DNA of 64,000 nt, taken from NCBI GenBank assembly GCA_028876495.1, contig JAGWRO010000040.1:124001-188000 (forward strand), read 5' to 3'. The notes below the pieces were generated by a model, which did not search any database, was not told where the DNA came from, and saw only the letters and a program-made list of their open reading frames with translations. The position numbers were made by a program, and so were the translations under genes. The stretch comes from Bacteroidota bacterium (GTDB lineage: Bacteria > Bacteroidota > Bacteroidia > Chitinophagales > Chitinophagaceae). This document shows positions 7,958 through 17,731 of the stretch, piece by piece; position 1 is the stretch's first letter; each line of letters begins with the position of its first letter.

Positions 7958-9136
7958 ATGCGATATCGAAAATTGAAAGCTGACTATTTATTTACAGGCG
8001 AAAAGTTATTGACGGGTGAAAATGTTCTTATTACCAATGATAAAGGCAAAATAATAAATATGGTTAACGAAGCAGATGCTGGTGAAGGCTTGGAAGTTTT
8101 CGAAGGAATTATTTCACCCGGTTTTATCAACGCGCATTGCCATCTAGAACTGTCACATTTAAAAAACATAATCCCTGAGGGAACAGGTCTGGTTGATTTT
8201 GTTTTTAAAGTTGTTTCAGAAAGGCATTTTGAAGAAAGCGAAATTTTGAGTGCGATGGAAATTGCAGAACAGGAAATGATGAGTAAAGGAATCGTTGCCG
8301 TTGGTGATATTTCGAATAATTCTTTGTCTGCTAAGCAAAAGAAGAAAAAAAATCTTCAATATTATAATTTCATCGAAACAAGCGGATGGCTTCCGCAAGT
8401 TGCAGAAGCCAGGTTTGAGAAAAGCAAAGCCATTTTTGAGGAATTTGAAAAAGACGGTATGCCCGCTTCTGTCGTTCCTCATGCGCCTTATTCCGTTTCT
8501 GATGAGTTGTGGAAATTGATGATTCCTTATTTCGAAGGAAAAACGATTAGTATTCACAACCAGGAAACGGCGGAAGAGGATATTTTTTTTATGGAAGGCA
8601 AAGGCGCTTTCATAAAAATGTACGAGATGATGAATATTGACAATTCTTTTTACCGGGCAAAAAAAATCAGAAGCGTGGAAAGTTATTTTAAAAGATTTTC
8701 TTCGGCTGCATCCGTCATTCTTGTTCACAATACTTTTACCCAACAACAGGATATTGATTTTATAAAACGATATAAAAATGAAGCGCAAATGATTTCATTT
8801 TGCCTTTGCCCGAATGCGAATTTATACATTGAAAATGCTTTGCCCGATGTTGATCTTTTTGTAAAAAACGATTGCAATATCATTCTTGGAACGGATAGCC
8901 TTGCCTCCAATCGCCAGTTGGATATTTTGGAAGAAATTAAAACGATCGCTAAAAATTTTCCTTCTGTAAAAACGGAGAGTTTACTAAAATGGGCAACCAT
9001 CAATGGGGCAAAAGCATTGCAGATGGAGACAACTTTAGGAAGTTTTGAAAAAAATAAAAAACCGGGAATTGTATTAATTGAAAATGTACACGGTGAAAAT
9101 ATAATTGAGAAGTCAAAAGTTAAACGTTTAATTTAA
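7958..9136 (+). CDS. metal-dependent amidohydrolase (chlorohydrolase/deaminase type)
   Basis: A 392-residue amidohydrolase-superfamily enzyme. The barrel metal ligands are visible: His60 and His62 in NAHCHLELSHL, a His in VPHAPYSVS, a His in ISIHNQETAEE and an Asp in LGTDSLASN. This His/Glu arrangement is typical of the cytosine deaminase, S-adenosylhomocysteine deaminase and aminodeoxyfutalosine deaminase subgroup, so hydrolytic deamination of a purine-like substrate is the likely reaction. The true substrate cannot be told; MqnF of the futalosine pathway is one candidate but no other futalosine gene lies nearby. A perfect -7 box is placed upstream. The gene converges on a small membrane-protein gene with only 3 bp between the stop codons. 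Confidence 0.88.
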   Translation: MRYRKLKADYLFTGEKLLTGENVLITNDKGKIINMVNEADAGEGLEVFEGIISPGFINAHCHLELSHLKNIIPEGTGLVDFVFKVVSERHFEESEILSAMEIAEQEMMSKGIVAVGDISNNSLSAKQKKKKNLQYYNFIETSGWLPQVAEARFEKSKAIFEEFEKDGMPASVVPHAPYSVSDELWKLMIPYFEGKTISIHNQETAEEDIFFMEGKGAFIKMYEMMNIDNSFYRAKKIRSVESYFKRFSSAASVILVHNTFTQQQDIDFIKRYKNEAQMISFCLCPNANLYIENALPDVDLFVKNDCNIILGTDSLASNRQLDILEEIKTIAKNFPSVKTESLLKWATINGAKALQMETTLGSFEKNKKPGIVLIENVHGENIIEKSKVKRLI

Positions 9137-9151
9137 ATCTTAAACGTTTGA
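9119..9151. repeat. two copies of a TTAAACGTTTAA-like palindrome at convergent gene ends
   Basis: GTTAAACGTTTAA and CTTAAACGTTTGA lie about 21 bp apart and bracket the stop codons of the two convergent genes (9134-9136 and 9140-9142). Each can fold on itself or pair with the other; this may act as a weak bidirectional terminator, though no T tract follows. Confidence 0.4.
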
Positions 9152-9448
9152 CATAATGAGTAAAATACTTAGAATTGACAAAAATAAATTGAATGCAACT
9201 CTTACAATATTTTGATTAAAGCCCGAATTTAAAGTCGAAATCTTTATAGAAAATAAGGCCGACAAGTAGTACCATATTAAGCTTAATGCAATAATTATGA
9301 AAATGAAATTGCTTTTAGAAACAATCATCCCATTCTGTCCGAAAATTTTTGTGTTTACAAATGTGTTAAGACTGTTATATAAAAAGAATAAGACTATAAC
9401 CGGAATTATTGAAATAAGTATATAAACCAGTTTAAATTCTTTTTTCAT
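9140..9448 (-). CDS. small membrane protein, unknown
   Basis: A 102-residue protein with about three hydrophobic helices: near 8-25 (YILISIIPVIVLFFLY), 48-68 (FIFIIIALSLIWYYLSALFS) and 84-100 (VAFNLFLSILSILLIM). The first residues (MKKEFK) are basic, placing the N-terminus inside. No family is recognised. The start is the first ATG. It lies alone between the convergent amidohydrolase gene and recO, 80 bp downstream of the recO stop, and may be transcribed with recO read-through from upstream. The hydrophobic pattern and plausible start favour a real gene. Confidence 0.65.
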   Translation of the reverse strand: MKKEFKLVYILISIIPVIVLFFLYNSLNTFVNTKIFGQNGMIVSKSNFIFIIIALSLIWYYLSALFSIKISTLNSGFNQNIVRVAFNLFLSILSILLIMSNV

Positions 9449-9528
9449 CTGATAATTTGAACACTAATTTAATATTAAATTTTGGTTTAAATCAAAGCAC
9501 TTGTAAAACATCCAATTTTGGTCATGTT

Positions 9529-10260
9529 TCAACCTAAAACTTCCGCCAAAACATTCAACGTTCTCATAGTCCCAAATTCAGAAACATGCCATATATAATA
9601 GCTTTCAAGGCTTTTTAAAATAGCGGAACGAATGTTCCTGTTGAGTTTTATTTGAGCCAGGTCATCAGGATGAAGCGCTTTCAATAATTCGGAAATATGA
9701 AAACTCAGTTCTTTGCTTAAGTGATTGGGAGAAGCGGAATTTTCATCAGAAAAACTTCCTTCATGCAAATTGAAAATGTTTCTTTTTTCAGAATAATTAT
9801 CCAATAAACGGAAACCCAGTATTTGCGCAATCTGTATTGAAAAATAAATGGGAAAATTAGCAGTTATTTCATTATCTGCATTATCCAATTGAAGAAAAGC
9901 ATCTTCACAAAAATGAAAAAGGTCTTCGTTAGTTTCGGGTTGTTTCAGGCATTTTTGTAAAAGTTCTACCATGTAAAGCGCAACTGAATTTTTTGTTACA
10001 TCACTCAAAATATTTTTATAAAGCACACTCCATTTAAGGTCTTTGATCCGTTGCAAATTTTTTAATTCATTATGATAAACCTCCATTTCCAAAATGGACG
10101 AAGGCTGAAAAAAATGCGCTTTCGAACTTTTTCCGCCGGTTCGAACGCCGTTTACCAAATAAGATTGTATTCCAAAAAGTTCGGTAAAAACAGAAGCGAT
10201 CACACTCGTTTCTCCATACTTTATCGTTCTTAAAACAATACCTTTTGTTGAATATATCAA
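9529..10260 (-). CDS. recO: DNA repair protein RecO
   Basis: RecO works with RecR and RecF to load RecA onto SSB-coated single-stranded DNA in gap repair. The 243-residue length fits. The N-terminus has the OB-fold pattern of the family (STKGIVLRTIKYGETSVIASVFTE followed by LVNGVR.GG), and the C-terminal half is helical, as expected. The zinc-finger cysteines found in many RecO proteins are absent here, which is common in Bacteroidota and not a sign of damage. The next gene, rsmA, is divergent. The upstream spacer has imperfect GTGAAAATT repeats and a copy of the dispersed motif. Confidence 0.9.
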   Translation of the reverse strand: MIYSTKGIVLRTIKYGETSVIASVFTELFGIQSYLVNGVRTGGKSSKAHFFQPSSILEMEVYHNELKNLQRIKDLKWSVLYKNILSDVTKNSVALYMVELLQKCLKQPETNEDLFHFCEDAFLQLDNADNEITANFPIYFSIQIAQILGFRLLDNYSEKRNIFNLHEGSFSDENSASPNHLSKELSFHISELLKALHPDDLAQIKLNRNIRSAILKSLESYYIWHVSEFGTMRTLNVLAEVLG

Positions 10261-10295
10261 TGTGAAAATTTGAAAATGTGATAATGTGAAAATTA
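10261..10295. repeat. short imperfect direct repeats TGTGAAAATT
   Basis: TGTGAAAATT, GAAAATGTG and TGTGAAAATTAC follow each other directly upstream of recO. Low-complexity spacer sequence; no function suggested. Confidence 0.4.
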
Positions 10296-10314
10296 CAGTA
10301 AACGAAGAAATAAT
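10296..10314 (+). repeat. AGYAAACRAA-type intergenic motif, copy 2
   Basis: CAGTAAACGAAGAAATAAT in the recO/rsmA divergent spacer; this copy is not 3' of a stop codon. Confidence 0.6.
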
Positions 10315-10382
10315 CCCAAAAAGTAATTAGTAATAAACCAATAAACTTATAAACCAATCAACTAATCTTTAACTTGCAACCA

Positions 10383-11135
10383 ATGCATACACTCAAAAAA
10401 TCTCTCGGGCAGCATTTTTTAAAAGATGAAAAGGTGGTTGATAAAATTATAGCTGCTTTAAGGCAGCATCCTTTTAAAAATTTGCTTGAAGTTGGACCGG
10501 GCGGCGGTGCACTCACCAAACATCTGGTAAAAATTCCAAATATTGATTTTAAAGCGGTAGAACTTGACCAGGATAAAATCGATTTTCTGTTAAAAGAATT
10601 TCCTTCTTTAAAAAATGACCTGATTCATAAAAGTTTTTTGGAAATTAATAGGCCTTTTGACGAACCATTTACGGTGATCGGTAATTTCCCTTATAATATT
10701 TCTACCCAAATTTTATTTAAGGTTTTAGATTGGAAAGAATACGTTCCTGAGGTGATAGGAATGTTTCAGAAAGAAGTGGCAGAAAGGGCTGCAGCCAAAG
10801 AAGGGAGTAAAGTTTACGGCGTTTTGAGCGTGTTATTGCAATACTATTATAAAGTAGAATATTTATTTTCTGTCGGCAATGAATCGTTTGTACCTCAACC
10901 AAAAGTGCAAAGCGGTGTAATACGATTAACAAGAAGAGAAAGTTTTCTGCCGGTAAAAAGCGAAAGGGCTTTTTGGGTTTTGGTGAAAACTGCGTTTAAC
11001 CAAAGGCGTAAGACGTTGCGCAATGGCGTAAAAAGTTTAATAGCAAAAGAAGATCTGCAGGATAAGTTTTTTGATCGCCGCGCCGAGACTTTAAGCCTTG
11101 AAGAGTTTGCCGAGCTTACTTTTAAAATGATCTAA
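10383..11135 (+). CDS. rsmA: 16S rRNA (adenine1518/1519-N6)-dimethyltransferase
   Basis: RsmA (KsgA) dimethylates two adjacent adenines near the 3' end of 16S rRNA, a late check on small-subunit assembly. The product has the family's opening LKKSLGQHFL, the SAM-binding loop EVGPGGGALTKHL, the acidic ELD at the end of strand 2 and the catalytic motif NFPYNIS (family NLPY). The C-terminal helical domain ends normally at about 250 residues. I take the ATG at 10383 (MHTLKKSLG) rather than a TTG three codons upstream, because it fits the family N-terminus. Confidence 0.95.
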   Translation: MHTLKKSLGQHFLKDEKVVDKIIAALRQHPFKNLLEVGPGGGALTKHLVKIPNIDFKAVELDQDKIDFLLKEFPSLKNDLIHKSFLEINRPFDEPFTVIGNFPYNISTQILFKVLDWKEYVPEVIGMFQKEVAERAAAKEGSKVYGVLSVLLQYYYKVEYLFSVGNESFVPQPKVQSGVIRLTRRESFLPVKSERAFWVLVKTAFNQRRKTLRNGVKSLIAKEDLQDKFFDRRAETLSLEEFAELTFKMI

Positions 11136-11276
11136 AAAAACTGCTTAAATCTTTTGGATTTTGAAAATCAGTTAATTTATTTTCACTTTCTTTAGTTGTA
11201 ATTTTACAAAGTTTACATTGCTTGAAAATGTAATTCGTTAAAAGACGGTTTAAAATTCTTTAATAAATCAATTGGA

Positions 11277-14200
11277 ATGCCGGAGACAAAAAATCATAAA
11301 GTAAGGATTGTAACTGCTGCTTCATTATTTGATGGTCATGATGCTGCCATTAATATTATGCGTAGAATTATGCAAAGCAAAGGCGCGGAAATTATTCATT
11401 TAGGTCACAACAGAAGTGTGCATGAAATTGTAGAATGCGCTATTGAAGAAGATGCGAACGGTATTGCAATTACGAGTTACCAGGGAGGTCATTTGGAATT
11501 TTTTAAATACATGAAAGATCTGCTTGATAAGAATGGTTATGGGTATATCAAAATTTTTGGTGGCGGTGGCGGAACGATTTTGCCTGAAGAAATTGAAGAA
11601 CTCGAAGCTTATGGAATTACCAAAATTTATTCACCGGATGATGGAAGAAAAATGGGTTTGGAAGGGATGATTGAAGATGTGATAGACAAGAGCGGCCTCC
11701 CCCCGAAAAATAAGAATTTCAAAAGCCGGAACGGTCATAATGGAAAATTTGTTTTGGACGAATGGCATGATATAAAAACAGTAGCGAAATCGATCACTGA
11801 TGCAGAAAGTGGAAAGCAAGTTGAAATTTTAAATGAAAAAGAGAAAAAGAAGGCAGCTCCGGTTCTTGGCATTACCGGCACAGGAGGGGCAGGAAAATCT
11901 TCTGTAACGGATGAAATTGTACGTCGGTTTTTAAAAACTTATGATGATAAAACCATCGCGGTTATTTCTGTTGATCCTTCGAGAAAAAAAACCGGCGGTG
12001 CTCTGCTAGGTGATCGCATCAGGATGAATTCTATTCACAATCCACGAGCTTATATGCGTTCGTTAGCTACGCGCGAAAATGATAAAGCGTTGAGCAATTA
12101 CGTTCAGGAAGCGCTTGATATTTGCAAAGCAGCTGGTTACGATTTTATTATTTTGGAAAGTGCTGGTGTGGGACAGAGCGATGCTTCTATCCTGGATTAT
12201 TGTGATGTGAGTATGTACGTGATGACGCCCGAATATGGCGCTGCATCTCAATTAGAGAAGATCAATATGCTTGATTATGCAGATATAATCTGTATTAATA
12301 AATTTGATAAAGCAGGCGCTTTAGATGCTTTGCACGATGTAGAAAAACAATACAGGCGCAATCATGGTTTGTGGCATTCAAAAGCTGATGAACTTCCTGT
12401 TATCGGTACAGTAGCTTCCACTTTTAACGATCCGGGATGCAATCAGTTATTTAATAAAATTATTGATGAGGTTAATGAAAAGACGGACCGGGACTGGAAA
12501 AAATATGAAGCGCCGTTGCGTAGCGAAAGTTACAGCCACTCAATTATTCCTGCAAAACGGGTTAGATATCTTGCCGAAATAGCAGAAGAGATCGCTAATT
12601 ATAATAAGCTTGCAGAAGAGCAGTCTGCCATTGCTACACAATTGTATCAACTAAATGGGACAATTGAAAATTTTAAAAATAATTCTTGGGATAAAGAAGA
12701 AAAAAATGCTTCAGTTATAAAAGAACTGGAGAAAAGAAAAGCTGAGATTGAAAAAAAATTATTACCCGTTTGTAAAAAATTATTGGATGAATGGGAGAAA
12801 ACAAAAGCGCTTTATCAAAAAGATTTTTTTGAATATCATGTAAGAGGAAAAGTGATAAAACAGCCTTTGTTTTTTGAATCTCTCGCACACACTAAAGTGC
12901 CTAAAATAGCCGTACCGAAATTCAAAGATTGGGGAGATATTTTGCAATGGAGTTTGCAGGAAAATTTTCCCGGTAAATTTCCTTACACTGCAGGTGTATT
13001 TCCGTTGAAGCGTGTAGAAGAAGATCCTACAAGAATGTTTGCCGGCGAAGGCGGCCCTGAAAGAACGAATCGGAGGTTTCATTATGTAAGTGTTGGACAA
13101 CCTGCAAAACGCCTGAGTACTGCGTTTGACAGTGTTACTTTGTACGGTGAAGATCCTGCCATTCGCCCCGATATTTATGGTAAAGTAGGCAACAGCGGTG
13201 TGAGTGTAGCAAGTGTTGATGATGCGAAAAAGTTGTACAGCGGCTTTGATCTTTGCGATCCCAAAACTTCTGTAAGCATGACCATCAACGGGCCGGCGCC
13301 GATGTTGTTGGCTTTCTTTTTAAACGCCGCAATTGATCAGCAGTGCGAAAAATACATTATTGAACACGAATTACGGGAACGCGTAAACGCAGTTATCGAG
13401 TCGAAGTATAAATCTGAAAATTTACCGAAATACATTGGGATAAATGGCGAAGCGGTTTTGCCCGAAAAAGGAGAAATGAAGGGGCATTTGCCAAAAGGAA
13501 ATGATGGACTTGGTTTAAGATTATTGGGTCTATCGGGCGAAAGTGTTTTGGATAAAGAAGTGTATGAAGAAATAAAAGCTAAAACATTGTCATCGGTTCG
13601 TGGAACCGTGCAGGCTGATATTTTAAAAGAAGACCAGGCGCAAAATACATGCATTTTTTCCACTGAATTTGCTTTGAAGTTAATGGGCGATGTACAGGAA
13701 TATTTTATTCAGCATAGAGTAAGAAATTTTTATTCTGTTTCGATCAGCGGTTACCATATCGCTGAAGCAGGCGCCAATCCTATTACACAGCTTGCTTTTA
13801 CTCTTTCGAACGGGTTTACTTATGTAGAATATTATATGAGCCGCGGAATGAAGATTGACGACTTTGCGCACAATCTTTCTTTCTTTTTCAGCAATGGAAT
13901 GGATCCTGAATACAGTGTGATTGGGCGTGTGGCAAGAAGAATCTGGTCAAAGGCGATGAAATATAAATACAAGGCCAATTCCCGTTCACAAATGTTGAAG
14001 TATCATATTCAAACAAGTGGACGAAGTTTGCACGCGCAGGAAATAGATTTTAATGATATAAGAACTACACTGCAGGCTTTATACGCTATCTATGATAATT
14101 GCAACAGTCTTCACACAAATGCTTACGACGAAGCGATCACAACGCCAACCGAGGAAAGTGTTCGTCGGGCTATGGCCATTCAATTAATAATAAATCGTGA

Positions 14201-14699
14201 ATTAGGAACTGCAAAAAATGAAAATCCAAACCAGGGAAGTTTTTTAATTGAAGAACTTACTGATTTGGTAGAAGAGGCGGTGATGGCTGAGTTTAACCGC
14301 ATTTCAGAAAGGGGCGGCGTGCTCGGTGCGATGGAAAGAATGTATCAAAGAAACAAAATACAGGAAGAGAGTCTTTATTATGAATCTTTAAAAAACAGTG
14401 GCGAACTTCCAATTGTTGGTGTCAATACTTTTTTAAATAAAGAAGGTTCTCCTACTATTCTGCCTGCAGAAGTGATCAGAAGTACCAAAGAAGAGAAAGA
14501 TCAGCAGATAAAAAGCCTGGATAAGTTCCATGAATTGCACAAAGATAAAAGTGGTGAAATGCTGAAACGGCTTCAGCAAGTTGCAATCAACAATGAAAAT
14601 TTATTTGCAGAATTAATGGAAACGGTAAAATACTGCTCTCTTGGGCAGATAACCCATGCATTGTATGAAGTAGGAGGCCAATACAGGAGAAATATGTAA
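11277..14699 (+). CDS. icmF: fused isobutyryl-CoA mutase with MeaB-like GTPase
   Basis: A coenzyme B12 enzyme of 1140 residues in the IcmF arrangement. The N-terminal cobalamin-binding domain has SLFDGHDAA, with the lower axial ligand His21, then TSYQGGH and FGGGGG. A MeaB-type GTPase chaperone domain follows, with P-loop GTGGAGKSS near residue 200, SVDPSR, and the base motif NKFD. A linker of about 100 charged residues leads to the methylmalonyl-CoA mutase barrel (about 555-1140: [37 protein letters not shown]). The fusion interconverts isobutyryl-CoA and n-butyryl-CoA, and related short branched acyl-CoAs, while the GTPase domain guards the cofactor. A strong hairpin terminator directly follows the stop. 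The gene stands alone. Confidence 0.95.
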   Translation: MPETKNHKVRIVTAASLFDGHDAAINIMRRIMQSKGAEIIHLGHNRSVHEIVECAIEEDANGIAITSYQGGHLEFFKYMKDLLDKNGYGYIKIFGGGGGTILPEEIEELEAYGITKIYSPDDGRKMGLEGMIEDVIDKSGLPPKNKNFKSRNGHNGKFVLDEWHDIKTVAKSITDAESGKQVEILNEKEKKKAAPVLGITGTGGAGKSSVTDEIVRRFLKTYDDKTIAVISVDPSRKKTGGALLGDRIRMNSIHNPRAYMRSLATRENDKALSNYVQEALDICKAAGYDFIILESAGVGQSDASILDYCDVSMYVMTPEYGAASQLEKINMLDYADIICINKFDKAGALDALHDVEKQYRRNHGLWHSKADELPVIGTVASTFNDPGCNQLFNKIIDEVNEKTDRDWKKYEAPLRSESYSHSIIPAKRVRYLAEIAEEIANYNKLAEEQSAIATQLYQLNGTIENFKNNSWDKEEKNASVIKELEKRKAEIEKKLLPVCKKLLDEWEKTKALYQKDFFEYHVRGKVIKQPLFFESLAHTKVPKIAVPKFKDWGDILQWSLQENFPGKFPYTAGVFPLKRVEEDPTRMFAGEGGPERTNRRFHYVSVGQPAKRLSTAFDSVTLYGEDPAIRPDIYGKVGNSGVSVASVDDAKKLYSGFDLCDPKTSVSMTINGPAPMLLAFFLNAAIDQQCEKYIIEHELRERVNAVIESKYKSENLPKYIGINGEAVLPEKGEMKGHLPKGNDGLGLRLLGLSGESVLDKEVYEEIKAKTLSSVRGTVQADILKEDQAQNTCIFSTEFALKLMGDVQEYFIQHRVRNFYSVSISGYHIAEAGANPITQLAFTLSNGFTYVEYYMSRGMKIDDFAHNLSFFFSNGMDPEYSVIGRVARRIWSKAMKYKYKANSRSQMLKYHIQTSGRSLHAQEIDFNDIRTTLQALYAIYDNCNSLHTNAYDEAITTPTEESVRRAMAIQLIINRELGTAKNENPNQGSFLIEELTDLVEEAVMAEFNRISERGGVLGAMERMYQRNKIQEESLYYESLKNSGELPIVGVNTFLNKEGSPTILPAEVIRSTKEEKDQQIKSLDKFHELHKDKSGEMLKRLQQVAINNENLFAELMETVKYCSLGQITHALYEVGGQYRRNM

Positions 14700-14730
14700 A
14701 AAAAGCGCTGCAAAAAACAGCGCTTTTTTA
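14699..14730. terminator. bidirectional terminator between icmF and a lipoprotein gene
   Basis: AAAAAAGCGCTG and CAGCGCTTTTTT form a 12-bp stem with A and T flanks, lying between two convergent stop codons 40 bp apart. Confidence 0.92.
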
Positions 14731-14738
14731 TGAAATAA

Positions 14739-15281
14739 TTAGTTGTGGAGTTTTCGTTTATACTCATCCAGCCTGATGATTTTACCATTTTTTAATTGCA
14801 CATCATCGATAATCTGTGCTGAATCCTTTTTACCACTATTGTTTTCCCATGTTTGCTTATACCACATGGTTACCCATTCTTCCTTACCATCTTTAGAAAC
14901 TACCGATTCCCAATCACCCATTTTTACGTTCATGCTTTTTACATCACCGCGCATGCGGGTAAACATCACTTTGAGGCTGTCTTTTGAAACGGTGGTGTCA
15001 AGAGCGTCAAATTGAAGACGAACTGAGTCTCCAAATTGTGCCACTGATTTATCTATGTCCCCATCTTCATAAGCTTTAAGAGCTGTTAACGCAGTTAGTG
15101 TGTTTGCACTGCTTCCTATATTCCAGTTGTCAGGATGGTCAATCGTGTAAGGATAGTCAACTTTTTGAGGGGGTGACGTAGTTGCTGTAGAATCGGTTGT
15201 TGCTTCTGTTGCCATGTTGCTTTTGCTATTGCATGCTGCAAACGCAATGGCTCCTAAAAAAATAATAAAGATCTTTTTCAT
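14739..15281 (-). CDS. lipoprotein, paralogue of the protein at 29477-30010
   Basis: A 180-residue predicted lipoprotein. The signal peptide ends in a lipobox, AFAAC, at about residue 16, followed by a Ser/Thr-rich linker. The mature part begins near YPYTIDHPDNW and contains ALKAYEDGDI, GDSVRL, MGDWESVVSKDG, WVTMWYKQTW and a C-terminal DSAQIIDDVQLKNGKI. The same order of motifs occurs in the protein encoded at 29477-30010, so the two are paralogues. The pattern (a short helix with an acidic turn, then a curved sheet ending in KNGKI) resembles NTF2/SnoaL-like domains, but that is inference. Function is unknown. It has its own strand and shares a terminator with icmF. Confidence 0.85.
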   Translation of the reverse strand: MKKIFIIFLGAIAFAACNSKSNMATEATTDSTATTSPPQKVDYPYTIDHPDNWNIGSSANTLTALTALKAYEDGDIDKSVAQFGDSVRLQFDALDTTVSKDSLKVMFTRMRGDVKSMNVKMGDWESVVSKDGKEEWVTMWYKQTWENNSGKKDSAQIIDDVQLKNGKIIRLDEYKRKLHN

Positions 15282-15476
15282 AATAAGAAGTTTAAAATGA
15301 TAAAATTGTTAAAAGACGGTTAGTGTTTTTTAGGAATTAATTACAATTTAATATATCTTTCTTCATTTTCAAATTATTTTTAATATTTATGAAATTAGGT
15401 TCATTCACTATCAATTTTTTCTGATCCATTCAAAATCTACTTTTTCTATGATTGCTTTTATCTTTACCGAAAAACC

Positions 15477-16283
15477 ATGAGAACTAAAACCGATTTTCTT
15501 TTTATTCTTGTTTTGATTATTACATCCTGTTCGTCGAATAAATATGCTGCTACCAACCGGATTTATAAAAAACAGGCAAAAGCATTTGCAAAAGAAATAA
15601 GGAAGATTCCGAAGGATAATTATTATAATTCTAAAACCTGGGCTGGTACCACCAACTTTGGAATGCGCAAGCCGGACTTTATTATAATTCACCATACCGC
15701 TGAAAACAGCTGCCCGCAAACGTTACTTACGTTTACACTTCCGCAAACGCAGGTAAGTGCACATTATGTTATTTGTAAAGATGGAACCGTTCATCATATG
15801 CTGAATGATTATTTACGTGCCTGGCAGGCTGGTGTTTCTTCATGGGGAAATAATAAAGACATCAATTCCTGCTCGATCGGGATAGAACTGGATAATAACG
15901 GTTACGAACCTTTTCCTGCGGCCCAGATAAACAGCTTACTAACGGTTTTGGATACACTGAAAACAAAATATCATATCCCAACAGCTAACTTTATCGGTCA
16001 CTCTGACATTGCACCTACAAGAAAAAAAGATCCTAATGTAAATTTTCCATGGCAATTACTCGCACAAAATGGTTATGGGCTGTGGTATGATGATACAACA
16101 ATGATTACTGTTCCGAAAGATTTTAATGATTTGCAGGCCTTGAGAATAATCGGTTATTCTATAAATGACACATCGACTGCGATTGTAGCTTTTAAGCGCC
16201 ATTTCGAAACGCAGGATAGTAGCGCTATACTTACAGAACCCGATAAGAAGATTTTATATGATCTTATGGAAAAATATCAATGA
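15477..16283 (+). CDS. N-acetylmuramoyl-L-alanine amidase lipoprotein (AmiD-like)
   Basis: An outer-membrane or periplasmic lipoprotein amidase of 268 residues. The lipobox is LIITSC at about residue 18. The amidase_2 (PGRP) fold is clear: FIIIHHTAE with the first zinc His, QVSAHYVICKDG, RAWQAGVS, CSIGIELDNNG and GHSDIAPTRKKDP with the second zinc His and Asp/Lys. It cleaves the bond between N-acetylmuramic acid and the stem peptide, for wall turnover or recycling of released fragments. The C-terminal 50 residues (LQALRIIGYSI...IVAFKRHF...) look like a peptidoglycan-binding helical domain, as in E. coli AmiD. The spacer after it holds two copies of the dispersed motif. Confidence 0.93.
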   Translation: MRTKTDFLFILVLIITSCSSNKYAATNRIYKKQAKAFAKEIRKIPKDNYYNSKTWAGTTNFGMRKPDFIIIHHTAENSCPQTLLTFTLPQTQVSAHYVICKDGTVHHMLNDYLRAWQAGVSSWGNNKDINSCSIGIELDNNGYEPFPAAQINSLLTVLDTLKTKYHIPTANFIGHSDIAPTRKKDPNVNFPWQLLAQNGYGLWYDDTTMITVPKDFNDLQALRIIGYSINDTSTAIVAFKRHFETQDSSAILTEPDKKILYDLMEKYQ

Positions 16284-16296
16284 CAAGTGATGATTT

Positions 16297-16313
16297 GAGT
16301 AAACGAATAAATT
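16297..16313 (+). repeat. AGYAAACRAA-type intergenic motif, copy 3
   Basis: GAGTAAACGAATAAATT, 13 nt after the amidase stop codon on the same strand. Confidence 0.6.
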
Positions 16314-16342
16314 TTCCTTATTTTTATTTTGAATCGCACTTC

Positions 16343-16360
16343 CAGCAAACAAACAAATAA
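16343..16360 (+). repeat. AGYAAACRAA-type intergenic motif, copy 4
   Basis: CAGCAAACAAACAAATAA, a second copy in the same spacer, 30 bp after copy 3. Confidence 0.6.
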
Positions 16361-16458
16361 CTGCAATTTCTCTTCCTCTGAAAGACAAATATTTATTAAT
16401 TTCCTGTAAGCCGGTTAAGATGATCATGATAAACGATAGTTTTGAAAAAAAAAATTGG

Positions 16459-17238
16459 ATGAATAAATTCATAAGCGCGATGTTTTTTCTTTTTCTGCCG
16501 GCATTCATATTCGCCCAGTACAATCCGAAATGTGAATGGACAAAAGAGGCGATTACGGTAGATGGAAATGTAGTTGATTGGAATCCTCCATTGAGAAATT
16601 ATGATAGCGAAAGCCAGCTTTTTTTTGATTTTAAAAATGATGACGAAAAACTTTATTTATGTTTTCAGACTAAAGGCGAAAGCAATCAGGAAAAGATTAT
16701 GAAATCAGGAATGAAAATCATTTTGAGCAGCAAGATTAATGGGAAACATAAATCAATAATTGATTTTCCATTGAGGTCATCGAAAGTTTTGGCTGCAAAA
16801 GAGGAACTAAAACTGGACCCTTTAATGGCGGAAAAAAACAGCCATCACTCATTTATTGCAAAAGACACGTTGATGGAATTAAAAGGTTTTGCAAACACAA
16901 ATGGGATAGTATCTTCCCGACAGCTTTCAGGTGCCCGGGTAGCAATTAATTGGGATTCTGCTAATACCTTAAATTATGAAGTGGCCATACCTTTAAAAGA
17001 ATTATTTGGAAACGATTTTGATGCAACAGATCTCTCAAAAGAAATTTCTTTAACCGTAGTGATCAATGCCCTGCCTGCGCCTCGTTCAAAGGAGGAAATG
17101 GACGAATTTAATAGCTCAGAAAGAATGAAAAATGGCGGACAGACCGATGCTGTGTCTGAGCAGCAAAAAATGGCGGCACGATACGCGATTTTTCAAAAAA
17201 CAGAATTAAAACAAAAATTTTTTTTGGCGAAGCCCTGA
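16459..17238 (+). CDS. secreted protein with CBM9-like domain, unknown
   Basis: A protein of about 259 residues with a Sec signal peptide (MNKFISAMFFLFLPAFIFAQ). I take the ATG at 16459 because it puts the signal at the N-terminus; an upstream ATG at 16420 would add 13 charged residues. The mature part begins with the pattern ITVDGNVVDWNPPLRNYD, followed by LFFDFKNDDEKLYLCFQT, typical of the beta-sandwich seen in CBM9-like and DOMON-like domains that sit on secreted or outer-membrane proteins. There is no catalytic signature. The end of the protein is basic and amphipathic. A substrate or partner cannot be named. Confidence 0.78.
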   Translation: MNKFISAMFFLFLPAFIFAQYNPKCEWTKEAITVDGNVVDWNPPLRNYDSESQLFFDFKNDDEKLYLCFQTKGESNQEKIMKSGMKIILSSKINGKHKSIIDFPLRSSKVLAAKEELKLDPLMAEKNSHHSFIAKDTLMELKGFANTNGIVSSRQLSGARVAINWDSANTLNYEVAIPLKELFGNDFDATDLSKEISLTVVINALPAPRSKEEMDEFNSSERMKNGGQTDAVSEQQKMAARYAIFQKTELKQKFFLAKP

Positions 17239-17291
17239 GCAATAATCGAAAAAGTAATATGTTTAAATTTTTCAAATAAAATTTATTCAGT

Positions 17292-17672
17292 TTGAAAAGA
17301 AGAAGTAGCTTTTATTTCCTCGTCATCATCATAGTAGTTCTTCTGATCATCAAAAGTTCTGCATGGTTTAATCAATTAAACCGTGATACAAGTTCTTTCA
17401 GGAATACGGGCCATTTAATTCTTACCAAACATGTAAAATGCCGGATGGATTGCAGACATATTACTGAAGATGAAATAAAAGAAATTTTGAAAGAAGGCTC
17501 AGTAAATTATGCAAAAAGTGGTATCGGATCAAAGGGAGACAGCACCTTTGCATTAGAAGGATACAGCCACGAAAACCAACATATAAGGGTAGTTGTTGCG
17601 CCAGAGAGTGATGGGCTTGTAGTGATTACCTGTATTGATCTTGGCCACGAATGGCCTTGCAATTGTTATTAA
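17292..17672 (+). CDS. DUF4258-like protein with N-terminal membrane anchor
   Basis: A 126-residue protein that starts at a TTG. An in-frame stop lies just upstream and no ATG is available before the conserved part. A hydrophobic helix at residues 8-23 anchors it. The soluble part shows HVKCRMDCRHITEDEIKEIL and ends VVAPESDGLVVITCIDLG, the pattern of DUF4258, a small fold related to RelE-like nucleases in some toxin systems. The membrane anchor and lack of a partner gene argue against a toxin here. Four Cys residues (two in the first motif, two in the final WPCNCY) suggest a metal or disulfide. The next gene has its own promoter box. Confidence 0.72.
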   Translation: MKRRSSFYFLVIIIVVLLIIKSSAWFNQLNRDTSSFRNTGHLILTKHVKCRMDCRHITEDEIKEILKEGSVNYAKSGIGSKGDSTFALEGYSHENQHIRVVVAPESDGLVVITCIDLGHEWPCNCY

Positions 17673-17702
17673 ATCAGCAGAAATAAATAAAAGTTTTATT
17701 TG

Positions 17703-17710
17703 TAAATTTG
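17703..17710 (+). promoter_or_regulatory. promoter -7 box TAAATTTG for the GH3-family gene
   Basis: Exact TAnnTTTG match 21 bp upstream of the ATG at 17732. No clear -33 element. Confidence 0.6.
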
Positions 17711-17731
17711 TCAATATCGTTTTAGTATCTG

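Noticed and set aside
8216-9003. Minus-strand frames of 190 and 92 codons
   Set aside because: Antisense shadows of the amidohydrolase gene without signals of their own.
17292-17672. DUF4258 protein as a toxin-antitoxin toxin
   Set aside because: It has an N-terminal membrane anchor and no small partner gene next to it.
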